A DNA stretch of 49,311 bases. Origin: an uncultured Clostridia bacterium. GTDB lineage: Bacteria > Bacillota > Clostridia > TANB77 > CAG-508. The DNA is taken from contig CANQKT010000005.1 in assembly GCA_947624525.1 (NCBI GenBank), forward strand, positions 1 to 49,311. Reading direction: 5' to 3'. A program made the translations under genes and the position numbers. The notes beneath the pieces were generated by a model. It was not told the origin of the DNA. It saw only the letters and a list, made by a program, of their open reading frames with translations, and did no database searches. Positions 42,889 through 49,311 of the stretch are shown in pieces (positions within the stretch are counted from its first letter, which is position 1; each line of letters starts with the position of its first letter).

Positions 42889-45051
42889 TTATTTTTTAAA
42901 TTTACGATAGCTTACTCCTGCAATTCCTAGTAATATTATTATAGAAACTACAACTATAGCTAATGTTTCACCTGTTTGAGGGATTATAGCTGGTTGCCAT
43001 TTTTTAGTAACATGTGTTATTACAGTAGCATCTGTACCATTTTGTTTTACAGGTACATCTGCGTCATAATCTTCACCTTTTTTTATTGTTTTTTCTATTT
43101 TATGGCATGTTACTCCATCTTCATCATATACTGGAGACCAACCATCTGGTATTTTAGAAGTATCTATTGGTAAATTAAATGTTATTGTAACTGTTACACT
43201 TCCATTAGCATTTGTTTTTTCCTTTACTGATTTTCTTCTAAATGTCCATTCAATTGATGGTGTTTGAGTATCTTCTCCACCCTCAGCACCTACTAATTTA
43301 ACTGTTTCTTTTACTTTACCATTATCTTTAGTATTATCATATTTGTCAAAAGGATAATCTTTTGCAATAACTTTTTTGTCATTTGTATCAGGATAATACC
43401 ATCCTTCACTATTTGGTTTTCCATCACTTGTTAGTTCTACTCCATTTGTAGAAACTATATCTTCATCTGTTCTTGATTTAATTCTAACTGTAACATCTAA
43501 ATCCTTTTTATCAACATCATTATCATGATATTGAGGTAAGAATGTCTTTCCATCATCTGGTGTTGTTTTTGAATTTGATACATATTCCATTAATGTATTG
43601 AATAATGTCCAATCAATTGTTACATGTGTAGAATCTTTGTCTGATCTTCCATGTGCTGTTAATTCAATATCACCATCAAAATTTTCACCTTTATTAAATT
43701 CTCTAAATACTCTATGTTGTGTTGTTCCTTCTTCATCACTTGTAAATGCCCATTTTTCTGGTAATTTTGTTTCATCTATAGGTAAATTTGTTGTTATTTC
43801 AACTCTTACTTTTTCAGTATCTTTATCTATTTCTTCTGGTACTTTTGTTACTTTTATAATTCTAAAAGCCCATTTTATGCTTACATCTTGAGTATCTTCT
43901 AATGTTTTACCATCAATTGTATAATCTGTCTCTAATTTTACAGTTTCTTTAGGTACAATACCATTGTTTGTTAGATTATCATAATCATCAAATTTGTAGT
44001 CTTTTGCAATAACTTTTTTATCACCATTATTTAGATAATACCATCCATTTGCATTTGGTGCATCTTTGCTTGCTCCCGGTACTACTCCATCTACTTTTCC
44101 TATATTGTTATTTGTAGTAGATCTTATTATTGCTGTAACATCTGCATCTTTTTCTATATCATTCTTGTCAAATGATGGAATGTATGTTTCTTTTACTTGT
44201 GTTTCTTTTTTAGATATTGTATCTGTGTAGCTTAATTCTGTATTAAATTCATTTATTTTAGATGCACTATTAGCCTCAACTAGTACCCAATAGTTAGTCC
44301 ATTCACCTGTTCCACCTAGTGCAAATTTGTATTCACGTCCACTGTATTGAGAATTTCCTCCTATTTTTGCTGTTTGTGATACTAGTACAACCCCATTTAT
44401 ATAATTTTCGTCAAATGGTATAGGCTTTGAAGTAAGTTCACTATAACCATGCACAATTCCTTTAGAATTTAGATATTCTATATATGCCTTTTCTTTTTTA
44501 GCTATTTCTTCTTCTATTTTTTCCTTATTTTGTACTTTTCCAACTATTTTTCCATCTTCTTTTGAAAATGTTACAGTATATTCTACAGAACCTACTCCTT
44601 GGTAATCAAGAGTATTTGTTACTGTAATATCACTTAACTCTACACCTAATGCATCCATTATGTTCTCTGGAATATAAAATTCATTTGAAGCAAGCTTTTG
44701 GATTGATAGAAAAGAACTAGCAGAATTCGTTGCCATTACATTCTTTTCTCCCTTTTTTCCATCATTATACATGTATAATGGAATTACCTTTTTACTATCT
44801 ACCAACTCTTTTGTTACCGTAGTTGGAATTGCAGGCCATTCATTGCTATTAGTGTCAAGAAAAGCAGAACTTCCTGCTCCTACATGTGCAATCCAAGATA
44901 ATACATCATCTGATGTAAATTTAAACTGCTCTTTTTCTAAAAATTCAACTTTCTTTGCTTGCACATTGCCTATTGTACTATACACAAGTGCAAACATCAT
45001 TGAAACTATGATAAAAATTGATAAAAAACTTTTTTTCCTTAAATTTTTCAT
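42889..45051 (-). CDS. 720-aa cell-wall-anchored surface protein with duplicated domains
   Basis: A secreted protein. The signal peptide is residues 1-32, ending near NVQAK. Residues 33-290 form a unique region that includes a short helical Lys/Glu stretch. Two homologous modules follow at residues 304-483 and 519-685, each with GWYY, KKVIAKDY(K/P)FD, KETVKL, SI(K/E)W(A/T)F, NLPID and HVT(I/K) in the same order, an internal duplication. The C-terminus is IPQTG (690-694), a hydrophobic segment and YRKFKK, a sortase signal. The long promoter region carries phased boxes and the gene has its own terminator. The family is not recognised; an adhesin or wall protein role is inferred. Confidence 0.85.
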   Translation of the reverse strand: MKNLRKKSFLSIFIIVSMMFALVYSTIGNVQAKKVEFLEKEQFKFTSDDVLSWIAHVGAGSSAFLDTNSNEWPAIPTTVTKELVDSKKVIPLYMYNDGKKGEKNVMATNSASSFLSIQKLASNEFYIPENIMDALGVELSDITVTNTLDYQGVGSVEYTVTFSKEDGKIVGKVQNKEKIEEEIAKKEKAYIEYLNSKGIVHGYSELTSKPIPFDENYINGVVLVSQTAKIGGNSQYSGREYKFALGGTGEWTNYWVLVEANSASKINEFNTELSYTDTISKKETQVKETYIPSFDKNDIEKDADVTAIIRSTTNNNIGKVDGVVPGASKDAPNANGWYYLNNGDKKVIAKDYKFDDYDNLTNNGIVPKETVKLETDYTIDGKTLEDTQDVSIKWAFRIIKVTKVPEEIDKDTEKVRVEITTNLPIDETKLPEKWAFTSDEEGTTQHRVFREFNKGENFDGDIELTAHGRSDKDSTHVTIDWTLFNTLMEYVSNSKTTPDDGKTFLPQYHDNDVDKKDLDVTVRIKSRTDEDIVSTNGVELTSDGKPNSEGWYYPDTNDKKVIAKDYPFDKYDNTKDNGKVKETVKLVGAEGGEDTQTPSIEWTFRRKSVKEKTNANGSVTVTITFNLPIDTSKIPDGWSPVYDEDGVTCHKIEKTIKKGEDYDADVPVKQNGTDATVITHVTKKWQPAIIPQTGETLAIVVVSIIILLGIAGVSYRKFKK

Positions 45052-45104
45052 TATTTTTCATTTCCTTTCTTTTGTTTATTTTTTTGAAATAAATTTCTGT
45101 TTAT

Positions 45105-45134
45105 ATTATAACCAAATATTCAACTAAAAAACAA
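45105..45134 (-). promoter_or_regulatory. Likely promoter of the 720-aa surface protein
   Basis: On the minus strand, TTGTTT (45134-45129), 18 bases, TATAAT (45110-45105), about 54 bases before the start codon. The phased boxes lie about 20 bases upstream of the -35. Confidence 0.6.
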
Positions 45135-45154
45135 CACTTTTTTTCATTTTTTTT

Positions 45155-45193
45155 ATTACGTTTTTATTACTAAATTATTACAAAAATATTACA
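45155..45193 (-). promoter_or_regulatory. Four hexamer boxes at exact 11-bp spacing, surface protein
   Basis: ATTACG, ATTACT, ATTACA and ATTACA (plus strand) at 45155, 45166, 45177 and 45188; on the minus strand TGTAAT, TGTAAT, AGTAAT and CGTAAT. The first two fit WalR TGTWAH-N5-TGTWAH exactly. It is upstream of the surface-gene promoter, but could also serve the divergent Crp gene. Confidence 0.55.
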
Positions 45194-45312
45194 CACATTA
45201 AATTGTTCAGTATTTTTAATATTTTATAATCTTGTTTAAGATATTTTTACTTCCTTATGTTAATATTTAAAAACGTTTTCATGTCTTTATCCTGATTTTA
45301 AGACTTTTTATA

Positions 45313-45341
45313 TTGTAAAACTTATAGAAACACTGTATAAT
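45313..45341 (+). promoter_or_regulatory. Likely promoter of the Crp/Fnr regulator
   Basis: TTGTAA at 45313-45318, a 17-base spacer and TATAAT at 45336-45341, followed by a GAGGTG ribosome site and the ATG at 45370. Confidence 0.75.
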
Positions 45342-45369
45342 ATAGATAATTCTACACGAGGTGATCTAA

Positions 45370-46002
45370 ATGGATAATATAGAAAATCAACTTACATCAT
45401 TTTTTTCAGAATTTTGTCAAAATTGTAGGAAAGTTACCACAAAGAAATTTGCCAAAAATGAAATAATAACAACATACATTGCAAAAAGAAAACAGCTTTG
45501 CTTGTTAAAATCAGGAGAAGCAGACTTAATTAGATATGATTTTAATGGAAACAAAACAATTGTTGAACACTATATTGCAAATAATATCTTTGGAGAAATC
45601 TTTTACAATGTTACAACAAACAATGAATTATTTGTTGAAGCACGAACTAAATGTGAAGTTTTATTTTTTGATTATGATTTTATTGAAAATAAATGCACTT
45701 CTAATTGTTCCTATCACAAAAAAGTCATACAAACACTTCCTGAATTACTGCTTAGTCAAATAAATTCATTAAATACTAGAATCGAGATACTAAGTAAACG
45801 TACCATAAGAGAAAAATTACTAACATACTTCAATATTATAGCAACTAAAAATATAAATAAATCATTTTCACTTCCATTTTCATTGACTGATTTGGCTGAT
45901 TATCTAAGTGTTGATAGAAGCGCAATGATGAGAGAAATTGGATATTTAAGAAATGATAATATCATTGAAAAAAATGGTAATAGAATTACACTTTTATATT
46001 AA
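45370..46002 (+). CDS. Crp/Fnr family transcription regulator
   Basis: A 210-aa regulator with an N-terminal cyclic-nucleotide-binding-like beta-roll (LLKSGEADLIRYDFNGNKTI, NIFGEIFY) and a C-terminal winged helix (SLTDLADYLSVDRSAMMREI, residues 170-189). Cysteines near residue 17-20 (CQNC) and in NKCTSNCSYHK may hold a metal or act as redox sensors, but this is not the FNR cluster pattern. It is divergent from the surface protein gene; target genes are unknown, with the nrdD palindrome a candidate site. Confidence 0.92.
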   Translation: MDNIENQLTSFFSEFCQNCRKVTTKKFAKNEIITTYIAKRKQLCLLKSGEADLIRYDFNGNKTIVEHYIANNIFGEIFYNVTTNNELFVEARTKCEVLFFDYDFIENKCTSNCSYHKKVIQTLPELLLSQINSLNTRIEILSKRTIREKLLTYFNIIATKNINKSFSLPFSLTDLADYLSVDRSAMMREIGYLRNDNIIEKNGNRITLLY

Positions 46003-46047
46003 AAATGGTAATAATCAAAACTATAATTTTAATTATTACCATTTTTT
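46001..46047. terminator. Bidirectional terminator, Crp / SPFH genes
   Basis: Arms AAAAATGGTAATAAT and ATTATTACCATTTTT around 16 bases. The left arm overlaps the Crp stop codon, and a T-run follows. It separates two convergent genes. Confidence 0.8.
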
Positions 46048-46132
46048 ATGTATTGTTAACTTTGTTGTTCAATTAATCAATATATTATTTTATCATTTAA
46101 TTACGCATTACTTAATAAATAAACCTTGATTT

Positions 46133-47422
46133 TTATTGAATCTTTGTTCCACACTCTCCGCAGAACTTTGCGTTTTTATTTAGTTTTGCTCCACAATTTG
46201 AACATACTCTTTCTTCTGGCTTTTTAGTTCCGCATTCTCCACAAAATTTACCTGTAACTTTTTTTCCACAATTTGGGCAGATCCATTCAGCATTTACTTT
46301 GTTTTCTGATTTATCATCATTTCTATCTTCCAGATTGTCTTTTGATTTATTTTCAACTTTATCTGCACTAGTTTGATTTGCATTATTAACTTCTCCGTTT
46401 GATGCTGGCGTTGAATTATTAACAGGTTGCACAGGTTGACTATTTTGCCAAGGTCCTTGAGTTACTCCTCCCATCATACCTCCTGTAGCCATATTCATTA
46501 CTCCAATTCCCATAAATCCATTTGCTGATCCATTTGCATTTTTTGCTGCATCTTGAACAGCATTTGCATATGCATCAACAAGCTTTCCTTGTTGCATCAT
46601 AGCATTTGAGCTTAATTCATATGCATCTATTTTTCTTTCAGACTCAGGGTCTAGTGTTACAGATTCAACTTTAAAAGTCTCTATTGCTAAGCCTCTTTTT
46701 CTTACAGGTTCATCATATACCTTTTCATTCATCATTTCCTTAATTTCATCAGTTTGGCTTGGTAACTCTAATACTGGAACTTTATATTCAGAATTTCCTA
46801 ATTCATTCAAAACATTTTGGAATGTGGCAATAACTTCTGAACGGATTTCATCAGTAATTTGGCTTTTTCTAAATACATTAGCTGTTCCGGCGATATTATT
46901 CATAAATAAAGCTGGGTTTACTATTCTAAATGTGTATTTTCCAAAACATTTTACTTCCACTCTTAAAGGAGTAATCTGACCAGTCATTTGATTTGGTATA
47001 GGATGTGACCAATCTTGATAAGGTACTGGTGCAGGAGTTCCAAACTTATTATCTGTAATTTCTTTAATATTGAAATAATACACTGCTTGTTCTTTAGCAG
47101 TTGCACCATTATATGTAAATCTTTGCCACATTTCCTTAAATACGGCTCCAAATTGTCCTGCAAAAAATGATGGAGTTGATGATGTATCAAATGTATATAA
47201 ACCTTCTTCTGCAGTAGCATCTATTACTTTACCATTATCATATATGACTGCACACTGGCCAGGTCCTACTATAATTGTACTTTTATTTGTTATTACACCT
47301 GTTGGCGTCGTTTTTTTCATCATTAAAATATCATTTCCTAAATCTTCACATCTAATCGCTTCTTTCCATTGGTCTTTAAAAGTGCTTCCTATCGCACCTA
47401 CTGCTGCTTTAATTAATCCCAT
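46133..47422 (-). CDS. SPFH-domain protein with C-terminal zinc ribbons (YdjI-like)
   Basis: A 429-aa protein resembling B. subtilis YdjI, a membrane-associated SPFH protein tied to the PspA envelope-stress response. The SPFH core runs from about residue 45 (STIIVGPGQCAVIYDNGKV) to 270 (ETFKVESVTLDPESERKIDAY). A Gly/Met-rich and then Asn/Gln-rich linker follows. The end has zinc ribbons CPNCGKK..CGECG and CSNCGAK..CGECG. No transmembrane helix is seen. The partner gene lies 72 bases upstream on the same strand. AGGAGG precedes the ATG. Confidence 0.88.
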   Translation of the reverse strand: MGLIKAAVGAIGSTFKDQWKEAIRCEDLGNDILMMKKTTPTGVITNKSTIIVGPGQCAVIYDNGKVIDATAEEGLYTFDTSSTPSFFAGQFGAVFKEMWQRFTYNGATAKEQAVYYFNIKEITDNKFGTPAPVPYQDWSHPIPNQMTGQITPLRVEVKCFGKYTFRIVNPALFMNNIAGTANVFRKSQITDEIRSEVIATFQNVLNELGNSEYKVPVLELPSQTDEIKEMMNEKVYDEPVRKRGLAIETFKVESVTLDPESERKIDAYELSSNAMMQQGKLVDAYANAVQDAAKNANGSANGFMGIGVMNMATGGMMGGVTQGPWQNSQPVQPVNNSTPASNGEVNNANQTSADKVENKSKDNLEDRNDDKSENKVNAEWICPNCGKKVTGKFCGECGTKKPEERVCSNCGAKLNKNAKFCGECGTKIQ

Positions 47423-47494
47423 ATTAATACCTCCTAATATTTTTATTATTCTTTTTAATTATACACTATATTTGTTTATTTTACAATAATTTTT

Positions 47495-48247
47495 TTAATA
47501 GTCTTCTTTGTATGAAATCATGTACCATCCTTTTAAATTTATAGGCTCTACATAAGTCCCACAATAAGTGCAATTTCCTCCACCAAGTTTTCCTAGTGGT
47601 GCTCCACAATTTGGACAACTTATTGCTAATACATTTTCACTATTTTCAACCTTTGTTTCATCATATACATATGCAAATTCTATTGTATATCTAGTTTGTT
47701 TTTTTATTCCTTCAAATTTTTTATCTTTGCTATCATCACTAAAATAATATTCTAACGAACTAGATATAGTAATAGTAGCTTTTCCTTTTTCTTTTAGATA
47801 GTTTTTTATTGCATGTGAATGAAATTTTACTTCATCATATTTTATATTTACTTTGTTGTTTTTTAAATCATAAATCTTTTCCTTTAAAGATGGAATAATA
47901 TATATTAAATCATTGTCATTTTGTATGTTAGCTATTGTTTTGTCTTCTATACTATTAAAAATTTTTATTAAATTATTTTCAACTTTAGAATATAATAATT
48001 CTTTATTAAAATCAGTAAAATCAGTTATTATTACTGGCTCTATAAGTTTGGTTATTCCACTTACTTCTTTGAGTCTAGTATATTCCTCTAATTCATAATT
48101 GTTAGCATTTTTTACAGTTTTTATTATTTCTCTCATGCCATTTTTGCCAACTGATTTTGTAACTTTTAAATATATTACTACTATTATCACTATAACCGCT
48201 ACTATCAATCCTAAACAAGCTCCCAAAAAGGCAATTATAAAATTCAT
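47495..48247 (-). CDS. Membrane protein with Tim44-like part and zinc ribbon (YdjH-like)
   Basis: A 250-aa protein. One membrane segment at residues 3-28 is followed by a cytoplasmic mixed domain with a mid region (NYLKEKGKATITISSSLEYYF) suggestive of a Tim44-like fold. A zinc ribbon closes it (CPNCGAP..NCTYCGTYVEP). The layout and pairing with an SPFH protein resemble YdjH-YdjI of B. subtilis. Its leader holds the third CTTTRAA-loop hairpin. Its SD lies within a small GAGG..CCTC stem, 13 bases from the ATG. Confidence 0.7.
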   Translation of the reverse strand: MNFIIAFLGACLGLIVAVIVIIVVIYLKVTKSVGKNGMREIIKTVKNANNYELEEYTRLKEVSGITKLIEPVIITDFTDFNKELLYSKVENNLIKIFNSIEDKTIANIQNDNDLIYIIPSLKEKIYDLKNNKVNIKYDEVKFHSHAIKNYLKEKGKATITISSSLEYYFSDDSKDKKFEGIKKQTRYTIEFAYVYDETKVENSENVLAISCPNCGAPLGKLGGGNCTYCGTYVEPINLKGWYMISYKEDY

Positions 48248-48283
48248 ATATATGAGGCTACTCCTCTATCCCTCCTTTTTTAC

Positions 48284-48312
48284 TATATTTAGGCTTTAAA
48301 GTTACCCAAAAC
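48284..48312 (-). promoter_or_regulatory. CTTTRAA-loop leader hairpin, copy C
   Basis: The minus-strand RNA reads TGGGTAACTTTAAAGCCTA, pairing at its ends with wobble pairs. It is about 40 bases upstream of the YdjH-like start and aligns with copies A and B with one base missing. Confidence 0.4.
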
Positions 48313-48553
48313 TTTATTATATATTATATTTCTTTAAACTATTTGTCAAATAAAAATTGATTATTCTAAAGTAAATTAAAAAAATACTTATACTGTATAC
48401 TTTATTAATATGCTTTTACGTTAAAATACTCTATATTTTATTGGTATTCTATTACATTAAAATACTATATATTTTATTAGTAAGCATTACATAAAAATTT
48501 TTTTTAATATATTAGATTGTGAACAAGCTCTAGTATATGATATATCATATAAG

Positions 48554-48597
48554 AATAGAGAATATTATATCATTTTTTTAATACAATATTCTCTATT
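48554..48597. terminator. Hairpin after the partial surface-protein gene
   Basis: Perfect 13-bp arms AATAGAGAATATT and AATATTCTCTATT around 18 bases. The T-run is on the plus-strand side, but the only gene ending nearby is the minus-strand surface gene (48739), so its real direction is unclear. Confidence 0.5.
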
Positions 48598-48738
48598 TTT
48601 TATAATCATCCCATTTATTTTTATGTAACTGTTTTAGATATTTTTTATATTTTTAGATTATCTTTAATATATTTATTTTAAAATAATATTATATATTTTA
48701 GAATAAATCATATATATTTATCATTTACAAATCTTAAT

Positions 48739-49311
48739 TTATTCTTTTGTAATTTTATATTTTACTAGACTAGCAAGACCTAGAATTGAGAACACAACTA
48801 TTGCAACAATTGTACCAGTGTCATTAGATCCTGATTGTGGAATATTGTTATCTGATTTTTCATTATCAACCTTTATTGATTCATTTTGTGTTACATCTTT
48901 TTCATCTTTTTCATCATATATTTCTTCATAATTTTCATCAGTATTATTTTCATTGCTATCCCCTTTATCATCTCTGTTATCATCTATAACAGGTACATAT
49001 ATAGAATCATCTTCTTCTGGGTTATTCTCATCTTCTCCCGGATTGTTTTCATCTTCTCCTGGGTTATTTTCATCTTCTCCCGGATTGTTCTCATCTTCTC
49101 CTGGGTTATTTTCATCTTCTCCCGGATTGTTCTCATCTTCTCCTGGGTTATTTTCATCTTCTCCTGGATTATTCTCATCTTCTCCCGGATTATTTTCATC
49201 TTCTCCTGGGTTATTTTCATCTTCTCCCGGATTATTTTCATCTTCTCCTGGGTTATTTTCATCTTCTCCCGGATTGTTCTCATCTTCTCCTGGGTTATTT
49301 TCATCTTCTCC
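48739..49311 (-). CDS. Repeat-rich cell-wall-anchored protein, 5' end missing
   Basis: The last 190 residues of a surface protein that runs off the right edge. From the edge to about 49019 it consists of the seven-residue repeat GEDENNP, about 14 copies. A Asp/Glu/Asn-rich spacer follows, then NNIPQSG, a hydrophobic segment (TIVAIVVFSILGLASLV) and KYKITKE. This is a sortase-type signal with S in place of T. The repeat probably forms an acidic stalk lifting an unseen N-terminal domain from the wall. Reading frame was chosen by the anchor; other frames give only repeat shadows. Confidence 0.85.
   Translation of the reverse strand, partial: GEDENNPGEDENNPGEDENNPGEDENNPGEDENNPGEDENNPGEDENNPGEDENNPGEDENNPGEDENNPGEDENNPGEDENNPGEDENNPGEDENNPEEDDSIYVPVIDDNRDDKGDSNENNTDENYEEIYDEKDEKDVTQNESIKVDNEKSDNNIPQSGSNDTGTIVAIVVFSILGLASLVKYKITKE
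49019..49311 (-). repeat. 21-bp tandem repeats (42-bp higher order)
   Basis: About 14 copies of a 21-bp unit (GGAGAAGATGAAAATAACCC plus one base, minus strand). Two variants, ending AACCCA and AATCCG, largely alternate, giving a 42-bp super-period. The repeats encode GEDENNP and extend beyond the window. Confidence 0.95.

Larger units (their letters stand above)
45052..45369. other. Divergent promoter region, surface protein / Crp
   Basis: About 320 bases containing the promoters of both divergent genes and the four phased boxes at 45155-45193. No coding gene is seen. Confidence 0.6.
48248..48738. other. Intergenic region with hairpins and degenerate repeats
   Basis: About 490 bases. From left: the leader hairpin at 48284-48312, three degenerate ~36-bp direct repeats starting AAAATACT (48381, 48423, 48459), a 16-bp palindrome ATATGATATATCATAT (48536-48551) and a hairpin (48554-48597). 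No gene was found. Confidence 0.55.

Noticed and set aside
48984..49304. A 106-codon frame giving repeats of MKITQEK/MRTIREK
   Set aside because: It is another reading frame of the 21-bp repeats. The frame giving GEDENNP continues into a spacer and a proper IPQSG wall anchor.
49019..49311. CRISPR or minisatellite outside a gene
   Set aside because: The 21-bp period is in frame and encodes a continuous acidic repeat ending in a surface-protein anchor.

Overview
The window is a very AT-rich chromosomal segment of a spore-forming, anaerobic low-GC Bacillota, most likely class Clostridia. Spore genes (yqfC, yqfD, pdaA-like, sleB) point to a spore-former. The class III (oxygen-sensitive) ribonucleotide reductase nrdD/nrdG points to anaerobic life. 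Many housekeeping genes sit in Bacillus/Clostridium order (recO-yqzL-era-ybeY-yqfD-yqfC; asp23-amaP-DUF2273-nusB-xseA-xseB; yicC-rpoZ-gmk-priA-def-fmt). I cannot name the species from sequence alone. No rRNA, tRNA, CRISPR array, prophage or complete insertion sequence was seen.

Layout. (1) 1-8067, minus strand: rng, pth, recO, yqzL, era, ybeY, an unrecognised 401-aa protein where phoH and pgpH normally lie, yqfD, yqfC and a PdaA-like deacetylase. (2) 8374-11441: an agr-type quorum-sensing locus. A LytTR response regulator and GHKL kinase on the plus strand converge on a 39-aa AgrD-like peptide gene and an agrB on the minus strand that carries a frameshift. A pair of 12-bp direct repeats 21 bp apart lies next to the likely agrBD promoter. 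(3) 11807-17871: a pseudouridine synthase, an rRNA-type methyltransferase, a small membrane protein, an isolated plus-strand HIT-domain gene, an alkaline-phosphatase-fold hydrolase and a cell-wall-anchored Ig-like protein. (4) 17954-27157: uvrC, a large inverted array of GGGGACGG-type repeats, sleB, fhs, a PAP2-like membrane protein, xseB, a membrane protein, xseA, nusB, and the DUF2273-AmaP-Asp23 envelope module. (5) 27252-30656: a TasA-like matrix-protein locus (TasA-like protein, a CBM2-like secreted protein, SipW-type signal peptidase, DUF5305). (6) 30786-37914: fmt, def, priA, gmk, rpoZ, yicC, a membrane protein, rsmE. (7) 37960-42510: nrdD, nrdG and a second NrdD-like protein without the glycyl-radical domain. 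(8) 42889-49311: a 720-aa surface protein, a Crp/Fnr regulator, an SPFH/zinc-ribbon protein with a partner membrane protein, and the end of a repeat-rich surface protein cut by the window edge.

How parts may work together. The agr genes would sense cell density. The TasA locus and three proteins with IPQ(T/A/S)G anchoring signals build the cell surface. Arrays of six-base boxes repeated exactly every 11 bp, matching the known WalR (TGTWAH-N5-TGTWAH) or PhoP (TTHACA-N5-TTHACA) pattern, lie upstream of tasA, upstream of the 720-aa surface protein and upstream of nrdD. This suggests that one OmpR-family response regulator links matrix, surface and possibly nucleotide metabolism. A short RNA hairpin with a CTTTRAA loop recurs in the leaders of era, the pseudouridine synthase and the SPFH-partner gene.

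Most notable for follow-up: the NrdD paralogue lacking the glycyl radical, the 11-bp phased boxes, the LytTR-type operator with the broken agrB, the three-copy leader hairpin and the orphan 401-aa protein.
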